The notes under the pieces: model-generated | The model's input: the letters and a program-made list of their open reading frames with translations, nothing else | Told to the model about the DNA's origin: nothing | Databases searched by the model: none | In this document: positions 23,913-31,211 of the stretch, one piece after another | How positions within the stretch are numbered: position 1 is the first letter of the stretch | Layout: every line of letters starts with the position of its first letter | NCBI GenBank assembly: GCA_012514895.1 | Contig: JAAYZK010000361.1 | Span: 1-33,372 of the forward strand | Length of the DNA stretch: 33,372 bases | Direction of reading: 5' to 3' | Source of the DNA: Planctomycetota bacterium | GTDB lineage: Bacteria > Planctomycetota > Phycisphaerae > SM23-33 > FEN-1343 | Position numbers and translations under genes: made by a program

Positions 23913-25292
23913 CTATTCGGCCGGGAAGAACCGCAGGATGGTATCGGCATACACTTTGTGCCCGGCGTCGCCGGGGTGGTTGATCCAGTTGTGGAGCATC
24001 GAGAACGGCGGCACGCCCCGCGTGGCCATGTTCATCCACTCGGTGTAGACATCCGCCACGGCCACCTCCTGCTCCTGGCCGATCTCCACCAGCACCTGGC
24101 GGTACCGCGGCAGGCGCCGGGCGACCTCGTTCTTCAGCCAGGGGTTCTGCTGCATCGTCGTGATGAGCATCACCTCCGTCCCGTCGGCCCGGGCGGCCGC
24201 GACCAGTTCGCCGATGAGCTCCTTGAACCGCTCGGGCGAGTTGCGGGGCTGGCCGCCGATGGAGCTGGCGGCGTCGTTGGCGCCGAAGGCGATGAGCACC
24301 AGGTCCGGCTTGGCCGGGACGACCACCTTGCGGTACTGCTCCAGGCCGTACTGCGTGGTCGTCCCGCCTTTGTAGCACTCCACCGGCGTGACCGTCGCGT
24401 TGGGGAAGCGCTCGCGCAGGGCGTGGATCACGCGGCCGCGGTAGGCCAGGTCGCGTTCGGTGAACAGCTTGGCTTTGTCCCACCACCGCGTCGATTCGGC
24501 CCCCTCGGTGATGCTGTCGCCCATGATGGCGATTTTCACCTCCCGGCCGGCCCGCAGCCCGGCCAGGGTGGACGCGACGCCTTCGGGGTTGATCGGCGCG
24601 ACCGGCGGAGCCGGCCGGATGGGCAGGATGTTCTCGGCGGTGATCGCGAACGCGCCGCCCTGGCGCCACGGGGCGACGTAGACGCCCGCCACGGCCGTGC
24701 AGCCGGCATCGGCCTGGGGCAGATCCGGGCAGACGATCGCCGCCTGGCCCTTCTTGACGCTGTAGTTCCCCTGGGCGTCGCGCTGGATCAGGTCCAGCCG
24801 CTGGGTCGCGTAGCGGCAGGCCAGGCGGACCTTCGCCTCCCCTTCCTTGCCCAGGCCGCCGTTGAGGTTGGCGATCTGGCCCCAGTCGGCGTTGAGCCGG
24901 TAATCGGTCCCGGCCGCGAACGTCCTGGACCCGTCTTCGGAGGTGACGACCACCGACTCGCCCAGCACCGCCCGGAACAGCCCGCCGAGGATCTGCGTGC
25001 CGGTCGGGTCGCGGCGAGGCCCCAGGACGATCGGCTTGCCCTGGCCGGGCCAGGGATCCCACGGGTCGAACCACGTGTCGTAATTCGGCGGGACCGCGAC
25101 GGCGCCGTCACTGGCCCAGTCGCGGATCTCCGGCGCGTCGAACGTCAGCGTCGTCGAGCCCACCTTCACCGCCAGGCTCGGCGGGTCGGTCGGGCAGACC
25201 GCCGGCGCGTCGGCGGCGGCCGCGACGGCCGCCACGGCCGTCAGGAACACGATCATCACGGCGGCACGGACGGATGCGGACAGACGATTCAT
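23913..25292 (-). CDS. Secreted SGNH/GDSL hydrolase with N-terminal beta domain
   Basis: A 459-residue exported protein. A signal peptide occupies residues 1-27 (AVMIVFLTAVAAVAAAADA). Residues about 40-230 are an N-terminal region rich in Trp, Tyr and beta-type pattern, perhaps a carbohydrate-binding or structural module. The SGNH domain starts near 250: block I IAIMGDSITEGAE with Ser260, block II GGTTTQYG, block III FGANDAAS with the Asn, and block V HPGDAGH with the Asp-x-x-His pair. Likely acts as an acetyl esterase on plant or algal polysaccharide. The ATG at 25292 is preceded by AGAGGA; the ORF track start at 25346 lies in leader. It is followed at ten bases by the glycoside hydrolase gene. 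Confidence 0.82.
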   Translation of the reverse strand: MNRLSASVRAAVMIVFLTAVAAVAAAADAPAVCPTDPPSLAVKVGSTTLTFDAPEIRDWASDGAVAVPPNYDTWFDPWDPWPGQGKPIVLGPRRDPTGTQILGGLFRAVLGESVVVTSEDGSRTFAAGTDYRLNADWGQIANLNGGLGKEGEAKVRLACRYATQRLDLIQRDAQGNYSVKKGQAAIVCPDLPQADAGCTAVAGVYVAPWRQGGAFAITAENILPIRPAPPVAPINPEGVASTLAGLRAGREVKIAIMGDSITEGAESTRWWDKAKLFTERDLAYRGRVIHALRERFPNATVTPVECYKGGTTTQYGLEQYRKVVVPAKPDLVLIAFGANDAASSIGGQPRNSPERFKELIGELVAAARADGTEVMLITTMQQNPWLKNEVARRLPRYRQVLVEIGQEQEVAVADVYTEWMNMATRGVPPFSMLHNWINHPGDAGHKVYADTILRFFPAE

Positions 25293-25402
25293 GGGTTCAT
25301 CCTCTTTCTGCACCTTCAGGCGTCCGCCTCGGGCGGATCGCCGCAACGTCGATCCATCTTAGCACTTCCGGCACAACGGGCCAAGCATCCCTCCCGCACT
25401 CG

Positions 25403-25430
25403 GCTGCAGCCTCCAGCGGGCCGTTCTCAC
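25403..25430 (-). repeat. Post-stop repeat, copy 2
   Basis: Read on the minus strand from the last codon of the Gfo/Idh/MocA gene: GTGAGAACGGC, two unmatched bases, GCTGGAGGCTG. It matches 24 of 28 bases at 22141-22168. A related 13-base piece (CCTGAAGGTGCAG) lies at 25308-25320, just before the SGNH gene. Confidence 0.7.
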
Positions 25431-26725
25431 ACCGGCGCATCGCCCAGGAGGTCGTCGATGGCGACGACCTCCCCCGAGTCGATGCTGGCGGCGGCGGCGA
25501 TGCCGATCATGATCGAATACGTCCCGTCTCGGTGGTCGGCGCGGCGGTTGAGCGGGTCGGCCGGGGGGGCGGGGTGCAGCAGGTCGGCCAGCAGGACCGG
25601 GTCGCCCCCGCCGTGCCCGCCGGCGCCGACCTCGACCTCGATCTGGCGCGGGCGGGAGAACTGCTCGATCAGCGTGATCGACACCTTGCCCTTCTCCAGT
25701 TCGCCGGGGACGGACCCGTCGCCGTTGATGTAGGTGTTCTCGCAGGCCTGGTGCTCCAGGCGGCCCGTGGTGCCGTTGAAGGCGATGCGGTAGCCTTCCC
25801 AGGGGCTGTGGGCGGTGAGCATGTAGTTCAGCAGGGCGCCGCGCCGGTAGCGGACGTTCAGGGCCATGTGGTCCCAGATGTCGATCTCCTCGGCGAAGAC
25901 GCACCGGTCGCGGAAGTAGCCGTCGTACTGCTCGCAGTCGAGGTAGAGCGTCCTGAGCCCCGCGGAGGCCGCCAGGTCGAGGTAGAAGGGGCACGCCGCC
26001 GCTTCCGGGCAGCCGTGACAGCGCTCCCCGCGCCGCTTGAGGCCCAGGGCGTCGGCGGTCCGGGGCGTATAGAACGCGCGGCGGCCGCGGGCGAAGACGT
26101 CGGCGGGCCGGTCGCCCAGCCACCAGTTGACCAGGTCGAAGTGGTGGGTGGCCTTGTGGACCAGCAGGGAGCCGGAATTCTCGCGGCGGCGGTGCCAGCG
26201 GCGGAAGTAGTCGGCGCCGTGGCGGGTGTCGAGCATCCAGGTGAAGTCCACGCTGAGCACCTCGCCGATCGCGCCGGCGTCCAGCAGCCGCTTGACCTGG
26301 CTGCGGGGCGGGGAATAGCGATAGTTGAACGTCACCCGGAGGCTCCGCCCCGTCCGCTGCCGCGCCGCGAGGATCCTGCGGCAGAGATCGGCGCTGACGG
26401 TCATGGGCTTCTCGCTGATGACGTCGCAGCCAAGTTCCATCGCGCGGCAGGCGTAGTCGGCGTGGGTGACGTCCGGGCCGGTGGTGATGACGACCACGTC
26501 GGGCTTCGTCCGGGCCACCATCTGCTCGAACTGCTCGGCGGGGTACGCCGGCACGTCGCCGCCGCCGGCGGCGGCGATGCGATCGGCGGCAAGCTTGAGA
26601 CGCCCGGCGTTCCTGTCGCAGATCCCCACCAGTTGGGCGTGCTCGGCGAAACCGTCGACCAGCGCCTTGGTGTACATCCAGCTTCGCCCGCCCATGCCGA
26701 CCTGTGCGTATCGCTTACGAGCCAT
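25427..26725 (-). CDS. Gfo/Idh/MocA-family oxidoreductase with cysteine-rich insertion
   Basis: A 432-residue NAD(P)-dependent sugar or inositol oxidoreductase. The Rossmann domain starts AQVGMGGRSWMY (residues 7-18), and the conserved SEKPMTV carries Lys-Pro at 105-107. The substrate domain has HKATHHFDLVNWWLG with the usual His/Asp active-site set. Between about 236 and 275 five cysteines follow in the pattern C-x2-C-x5-C-x18-C-x10-C (CHGCPEAAACPFY...YLDC...RDRC), a possible metal-binding insertion. It lacks a twin-arginine signal, so it is cytoplasmic. It overlaps the KDPG aldolase gene by 11 bases and therefore shares its transcript. The overlap suggests oxidation of a sugar acid whose product enters the aldolase reaction; the exact substrate is not known. 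Confidence 0.88.
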   Translation of the reverse strand: MARKRYAQVGMGGRSWMYTKALVDGFAEHAQLVGICDRNAGRLKLAADRIAAAGGGDVPAYPAEQFEQMVARTKPDVVVITTGPDVTHADYACRAMELGCDVISEKPMTVSADLCRRILAARQRTGRSLRVTFNYRYSPPRSQVKRLLDAGAIGEVLSVDFTWMLDTRHGADYFRRWHRRRENSGSLLVHKATHHFDLVNWWLGDRPADVFARGRRAFYTPRTADALGLKRRGERCHGCPEAAACPFYLDLAASAGLRTLYLDCEQYDGYFRDRCVFAEEIDIWDHMALNVRYRRGALLNYMLTAHSPWEGYRIAFNGTTGRLEHQACENTYINGDGSVPGELEKGKVSITLIEQFSRPRQIEVEVGAGGHGGGDPVLLADLLHPAPPADPLNRRADHRDGTYSIMIGIAAAASIDSGEVVAIDDLLGDAPV

Positions 26726-27371
26726 GTCTCACCTTCGCCGCGATGGCCAGGGCTTCCCTGCAGTTGGCGGCGATGGTCTTCCAGTCACCGGCGGCGATGG
26801 CCTCCTTGGTGGCCAGCCAGGTGCCCCCGACGGCCAGGACGGCGTCGCAGGCCAGGTAGTCGGCCAGGTTGGCCGGCTTGATCCCGCCGGTGGGGATGAA
26901 CTTCACGCCGGTGTGCCTGTAGGGGGCCGCGATCGCGGTGAGCATGGGCACGCCGCCGGCGGCGCCGGCTGGGAAGAACTTCAGGGCTTTGCACCCGCAG
27001 GCCAGGGCGCCCTCGACGTCGCTGGGGGTCATCACGCCGGGGGTGAAGGGCAGGTCCAACTCCGCGGCCCGGCGGACGACGGCGGGATTGAACCCGGGCG
27101 CGACCGCGAACTTCGCGCCGGCGGCCTTGGCGCGCTGGAGGTTCTCAACGGTCAGGACCGTCCCGGCCCCGACCAGCAGGTTGGGGCGTTCGCGGCTGAG
27201 GGTCCGGATCACCTCGGCTGCCGCCTCCGTCCGGAAGGTGATCTCCGCAACTGGCAGGCCGCCGGCGATCAGGGCGTCGGCCAGGCCGACCGCCGCGTCG
27301 GCCGACTCGATCGCGATCACGGGAACGACACCCACCTGTGCTAGCCGCTGCAGGACAGACTCGCTGGTCAT
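26715..27371 (-). CDS. eda: 2-keto-3-deoxy-6-phosphogluconate (KDPG) aldolase / 4-hydroxy-2-oxoglutarate aldolase
   Basis: A 218-residue class I aldolase splitting KDPG into pyruvate and glyceraldehyde 3-phosphate, the last step of Entner-Doudoroff and uronate catabolism. VVPVIAI, VAEITFRT with catalytic Glu43, VGAGTVL, APGFNPAVV, FTPGVMTPSDV and CKALKFFPA with Schiff-base Lys131, then FIPTGGI, match the family throughout. The ORF track includes an earlier ATG at 27416, but it has no ribosome binding site. I prefer the ATG at 27371 with GGAG in front; this gives the usual length of about 213. It is first in the carbohydrate cassette, overlapping the oxidoreductase gene by 11 bases. Confidence 0.93.
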   Translation of the reverse strand: MTSESVLQRLAQVGVVPVIAIESADAAVGLADALIAGGLPVAEITFRTEAAAEVIRTLSRERPNLLVGAGTVLTVENLQRAKAAGAKFAVAPGFNPAVVRRAAELDLPFTPGVMTPSDVEGALACGCKALKFFPAGAAGGVPMLTAIAAPYRHTGVKFIPTGGIKPANLADYLACDAVLAVGGTWLATKEAIAAGDWKTIAANCREALAIAAKVRHGS

Positions 27372-27445
27372 GGCTTCTCCGCTCATGGGCAAAGGGTCTT
27401 CATCTGGGCGCCGCACCGCGGCGCATCAGCGCCCTAACCCTAGCG

Positions 27446-27463
27446 AAAAGAAGCCCGTCGGGC
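27446..27463 (-). terminator. Small Rho-independent terminator after the rhodanese gene
   Basis: On the minus strand GCCC, a GAC loop and GGGC are followed by TTCTTTT. The stem is short (four base pairs), so it is a weak candidate, placed about 60 bases past the rhodanese stop and before eda. Confidence 0.45.
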
Positions 27464-27524
27464 AACCCTCTCCCCGCGGGGCGGGGTCTGGCCCGTCCGG
27501 TCCGCTGCGCCGGCCCACCCCCCC

Positions 27525-27872
27525 CTACCGGTGCGCTCCGGCATGGCCGGAGGCCACGGGGTAGCCTGCGCGGTGCCAGTCGGTCTTGCCGGCGGCGTAA
27601 TGAAACACGTCCGTGTAGCCCAGGTCCGCCATCCTCGCCGCGGCCTCCGACGAGGCCGAGCACTCGGCGCTGTAGCAGTACACCACGACCGGGCGGTCCT
27701 TCTGGGGAATCGCGTCCTGGATGTTCTCCTCGAAACTCTCGTCCATCGGGACGTTGATCGCCCCGGGCAGGTGGTACTCGTCGAAATACTCGGGCGCCAG
27801 CACCTCCACGAGGACGACGTCCTCGCGATGGTCCAGCCGCCGCTTCAGTTCATCGCGCATGATCGTCCGCAT
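27525..27872 (-). CDS. Single-domain rhodanese-like sulfurtransferase
   Basis: A 115-residue single rhodanese domain with the standard order: DVVLVEVLAPEYFDEYHLPGAINVP, VVVYCYSAECSAS, then DLGYTDVFHYAAGKTDWHRAGYP. The active loop holds Cys66, with a second Cys71 five residues later, so disulfide or persulfide exchange within the loop is possible. No signal peptide. Likely transfers sulfane sulfur to cyanide or a thiol acceptor, or helps deliver sulfur to a cofactor. The start is the ATG at 27872 because GGAGG lies eight bases in front; the longer ORF track frame runs into the leader hairpin. It is downstream of the giant solute-binding protein gene on the same strand after 92 bases. Confidence 0.9.
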   Translation of the reverse strand: MRTIMRDELKRRLDHREDVVLVEVLAPEYFDEYHLPGAINVPMDESFEENIQDAIPQKDRPVVVYCYSAECSASSEAAARMADLGYTDVFHYAAGKTDWHRAGYPVASGHAGAHR

Positions 27873-27887
27873 TGCTCGCACCTCCGC

Positions 27888-27909
27888 GCCGGCGTCCGCG
27901 GACGCCGGC
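27888..27909 (-). promoter_or_regulatory. Perfect 22-base palindrome in the rhodanese leader
   Basis: GCCGGCGTCC, GC, GGACGCCGGC reads the same on both strands and lies just before the GGAGG site of the rhodanese gene. It could fold in the mRNA or be a protein-binding site. There is no T run, so it is not an intrinsic terminator of the upstream gene. Confidence 0.45.
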
Positions 27910-27964
27910 CTGCATTCCACTTCATTCTACGGGCGGACGCGCGGTTGCGGACGACATCCCTCTC

Positions 27965-30900
27965 CTAACGGGACGGCCGCTCAAAGAAGTACGACTCCGG
28001 ACAGGTGTTGCCCGGCTCGTGGGCGATCCAGCCCGCCATCGAAAGCCGGGGGACATTTTTGAAGCCGCGGCGGACGTAGACTACCTGCCCCGGCGGGGTC
28101 ATCACCCCGATCACGTGCAGATCCCGGGCCAGCCGCTCGGCGAGGACCTGCCAGGCGTCCAGCTTGCGCTGCTCGTCCGGCGCCGCCACCATGATGTCCC
28201 AGAGCCGGTCGATCTCGCGGAGGAAGTCGGGCGGCTCGGTCCCACTGCGCCCGCCGCTGCGAAGGTAGGTCACCCACGTCGACCAGTGCCCGCACTCGGC
28301 CGGATGGGTCGGGGCGTAGAACCCCGGCTGCAGCGGGGCGTGAAAGTTGCCGCCCTCCCTCCGCAGGCCGATGTCGAGGATGCCGATGTCGATCATGCGG
28401 TTGATCAACGTCGCCCCGCGGACCTGCATGCGGGCCTCGATGCCCAGCCTCCGCCAGTGGGCGCAGGCCAGTTGGACCGCCGCCAGCGGCAGGGTGTCGT
28501 CGACGTCGACGTTGACGATCAGCGGCGTCCCGCCGGGCAGCAGGCGGACCCCGTCGGGGCTTCGCCCGGTCAGGCCCATCGCGTCCAGCAGCGCGTCGGC
28601 CCGGGCCGGATCGTAGGCCACCGACGCACCGGCAAGCGCTTCGCTGTAGTAAGGCGACCCGACCGGCGGGGCGCACTGGGCCGGCTCGCCGAGCCCGCCG
28701 AACACCACGTCGATGATCTCCTGCCGGTTCAGCCCCGAAGACAGCGCGTGGCGGAAGCGAGGGTCCTGGAAGACCTTCGCCAGTTCGGGATCCTTGTGGT
28801 TCTGCAGGGGGTAGAAGTTCATCTCCCCGCAGTAGTCCTGCGCCCACAGCCGCACCTCGTAGTCGCCCTGGGACTCGTGGGCCTTGAGGAACGTGAACAT
28901 GGCGAACGTCAGGTCGCGGACCTGGAAATCCACGTTGCCGCTGGCCATCGCCAGCAGCATGTTGGACTTCTCCGGCTCGATCTTGGTCAGGACGGCGTCG
29001 ATGTAGGGCAGTTGGTTGCCCGCGGCATCCACCCGGTAGTAGTAGGGGTTGCGCACGGCGACCTGGGTCCTGTCGATCGGGTCGGACACCAGCCGCCAGG
29101 CCCCCAGCGTCGGAACATCGGGGCTCTTGACGGGATGATAGGTCATCATCTGCCGATAGAGGTTGCCCCACCCGGTCAGATGGTCCGGGTGGTTCCGGGC
29201 GGCGTGGTTGAGCCCGTCCTCGCGGTTGACCGCCACCAGCGGCGCCTCCAGCGCCCGCTCGTCGAAGGCGGCGCGGAACATCGACTGGTGAAACGCGAAC
29301 CGCTCGCGGTCGCCCAGGCTGCCCGGCCCCTCGGCGGCGACGCGGGCCATCCAGTCGGCGCGGAGGAGCAGTTCGCGGAACAGGCGCCTCCTGGCCGCAT
29401 CCCGCCGAAGCGCCGAGACGCCGCCGGCGACCATGGCCTGCCGCTCGGCATCCCAGGGGACGCCGGCCCAGGCGTCGGCGGAGAAGAAGTCGCGCGACTC
29501 GAACACGGCGTTGAGGCCCTCGACGATCCGCGCCTTGTCGGCCTCCGCCGGCTGCTGCGGCGCCTGTTCGACCAGCCGGCGGACCTCTGGGTCGAGGTGC
29601 TCCCACACCTGCCTGCCGACCGACGGACGGGGGTCCTCCGCCTGCCGGCGGATCCGCTCGAACAGGCCCTGCCAGTCGAGAATGTCGGTCGCCGCCAGGC
29701 GGTTCGTGCCGGCCACGTGATACGGGGCGGAGTAGTGCTTCGGGGTCGAGAACAGGCCCCGGTAAGTCATGAAGGTGCCCGTCTGGGCCAGGAACAGCGC
29801 GTTGGGCCGCGGGAAGGTGAAGCGGATGATGTGGCTGGTGTCCCCGGTGCCGTCGTCGACGGCCTCGACGCGGACCTGCTTCACCCGCGCCCTGTCGACG
29901 CACCGGCGGTAGTGCAGGCGGAACAGCAGCAGGTTCAATTGCGCCCGCTCGGTCGCGGCCAGTTCCTCGCCGGCGGCGGCGCGACCGAACAGGTCGTTGC
30001 GCGTCATCAGCAGGATCGCGCGGTCCAGTTCCTCCTCCGTCAGGCGCGACAGCCCCGCCGCCCGCATCGCCTCCAGTTCGGCCGTCCGATCGTCGCCGCC
30101 CATCGCCTCGGCGTCGAAGAACGACGGGTTGCGGAAGGCCTGGTTCAGGGCCTTGACGATCCGGGCCTGGTCCGAGGCGTCGGGCGTCCGGCCGCCGGCG
30201 ACGGCCTGGAGCGGGACGGTCAGTTCATCGCCGAGCACCGTCGCCAGGCGCCGGCCCATCGAGGGCGCCGGCGAGGCGGCCTCGTCGAGGATCGCCCCGG
30301 CCAGCGCCGGCCAGTCGAGCACATCCTCCTCGTACAGCACGGCCCGCCCGTCGGTCCCCATCATCCAGCTCGGGATCTCCCCCCAGTACCCCTGGCCGAT
30401 GATGCTCTCGGTCACCCACAGGATGTCCTCGGTAGTGAACGGGTGCCCGTCGCTCCAGCGATGGCCCTTGCGAAGATAGAAGGTGTAGACGCGGTTGTTG
30501 TCGGCGACCTCCCACCGGTACGCCAGGCCGGGCTGGATCCGGCCGGCCGGGTCGAAGCGGATGAAGCTCTCGTAGCACAGCTTGCGGGTGAACTCCCAGA
30601 TCGAGTTGGTGCACCGCCGCCACGTGCCGCCGTAGGTGCCGATCCCGTCGGGGCCGACGACCACCGCGGGATTGACCGGCAGGCGATCGGCCACCGGCGG
30701 CAGCGTCCGGGGGAAGTGCCCGCGGAACTCGGGGTCCATGCAGGCCGGATCGTCCATGGCCGCCAGCATGGGCGCTTCGTTGAACGTGGAGATCTCGACG
30801 ATCCCCTCGCCCGGCTCGCCGGTCGGATCGGGAAAGCAGTCCCTGAAGGTGTCGCCGGGGAAGGCCTGCTCGAACGACAGGCCGGGCAGCGAGACGCGGC

Positions 30901-31099
30901 TGCGCGTGGGGCAGGGCAACCGGCCGGAGCGGGCCTCGGCGAGCACGTCGGCGACGGTGACGGCCCTCGTGGGCGCCGCGCCCTCGCCGACGGCCGCCCG
31001 ATCCGCGGCGTCGTCCCGCGTCAGCAGGACCTGCAGCAGCACGAGCGTTGCGCTGAAGCATAGGACGACGATGAGCAGCCTGCGCACCACCGTGACCAC
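27965..31099 (-). CDS. Giant extracellular solute-binding protein, family 5 type, with two internal repeated insertions
   Basis: A 1044-residue protein, nearly twice the usual 530-600 residues of SBP_bac_5 (oligopeptide/nickel binding) proteins. A hydrophobic N-terminus (residues 6-26) is a signal or anchor; no clear lipobox is seen. Family patterns are GGTWRRCTNSI near 158, ESFIRFDPAGRIQPGLAYRWEV, TFYLRKGHRWSDGHPFTTEDILW, HIIRFTFPRPNALFL, TLGAWRLVSDP, VAVRNPYYYRVDAAGNQLPYID, and FRHALSSGLNRQEI. Two stretches, about 260-402 and 473-618, interrupt the fold and resemble each other. The GTG start at 31099 has GGAGG six bases in front. No permease or ATPase gene is adjacent, so the transporter partner is elsewhere or absent. 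Peptide or other large ligand binding is the family expectation. Confidence 0.85.
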   Translation of the reverse strand: MVTVVRRLLIVVLCFSATLVLLQVLLTRDDAADRAAVGEGAAPTRAVTVADVLAEARSGRLPCPTRSRVSLPGLSFEQAFPGDTFRDCFPDPTGEPGEGIVEISTFNEAPMLAAMDDPACMDPEFRGHFPRTLPPVADRLPVNPAVVVGPDGIGTYGGTWRRCTNSIWEFTRKLCYESFIRFDPAGRIQPGLAYRWEVADNNRVYTFYLRKGHRWSDGHPFTTEDILWVTESIIGQGYWGEIPSWMMGTDGRAVLYEEDVLDWPALAGAILDEAASPAPSMGRRLATVLGDELTVPLQAVAGGRTPDASDQARIVKALNQAFRNPSFFDAEAMGGDDRTAELEAMRAAGLSRLTEEELDRAILLMTRNDLFGRAAAGEELAATERAQLNLLLFRLHYRRCVDRARVKQVRVEAVDDGTGDTSHIIRFTFPRPNALFLAQTGTFMTYRGLFSTPKHYSAPYHVAGTNRLAATDILDWQGLFERIRRQAEDPRPSVGRQVWEHLDPEVRRLVEQAPQQPAEADKARIVEGLNAVFESRDFFSADAWAGVPWDAERQAMVAGGVSALRRDAARRRLFRELLLRADWMARVAAEGPGSLGDRERFAFHQSMFRAAFDERALEAPLVAVNREDGLNHAARNHPDHLTGWGNLYRQMMTYHPVKSPDVPTLGAWRLVSDPIDRTQVAVRNPYYYRVDAAGNQLPYIDAVLTKIEPEKSNMLLAMASGNVDFQVRDLTFAMFTFLKAHESQGDYEVRLWAQDYCGEMNFYPLQNHKDPELAKVFQDPRFRHALSSGLNRQEIIDVVFGGLGEPAQCAPPVGSPYYSEALAGASVAYDPARADALLDAMGLTGRSPDGVRLLPGGTPLIVNVDVDDTLPLAAVQLACAHWRRLGIEARMQVRGATLINRMIDIGILDIGLRREGGNFHAPLQPGFYAPTHPAECGHWSTWVTYLRSGGRSGTEPPDFLREIDRLWDIMVAAPDEQRKLDAWQVLAERLARDLHVIGVMTPPGQVVYVRRGFKNVPRLSMAGWIAHEPGNTCPESYFFERPSR
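29246..29683 (-). repeat. Internal insertion B of the solute-binding protein
   Basis: Residues about 473-618 (starting DWQGLFERI) align with insertion A: DW at the start, P-x-PS-x-GR, ARIV-x2-LN-x2-F, FF-x-A-x-A, AM-x2-G, and ERA/RER. Both are largely helical by composition. Seen by eye in the translation. Confidence 0.7.
29894..30322 (-). repeat. Internal insertion A of the solute-binding protein
   Basis: Residues about 260-402 (starting VLDWPALAGAI) lie between the strand-rich N-lobe and the RVKQVRVEAVDDG segment. They share the order of motifs with insertion B, including PSMGRR/PSVGRQ and ARIVKALNQAF/ARIVEGLNAVF. Confidence 0.7.
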
Positions 31100-31174
31100 G
31101 GAGCACCTCCTCTGGCCGGAGATACGGCATGGCTGGACGGCCGAAGGCGCCTCTGCCGTCCGCCGCTGCCGCGC

Positions 31175-31198
31175 CTCCAGTCTCAGGTCTCCAGTCTC
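31175..31198 (-). repeat. Short direct repeat downstream of the VCBS gene
   Basis: On the minus strand GAGACTGGAG occurs twice, four bases apart (31198-31189 and 31184-31175), in the 112-base gap after the VCBS stop. The purine-rich CTGGAG core resembles the post-stop repeats at 22.1 and 25.4 kb. Confidence 0.5.
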
Positions 31199-31211
31199 GC
31201 CACGGCTCCGT

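Noticed and set aside
27872-31063. 1063-residue plus-strand ORF
   Set aside because: It is antisense to the solute-binding protein gene; its translation is low-complexity, rich in Arg/Gly/Ala/Val/Gln and shows no family motif. High GC makes such shadows common.
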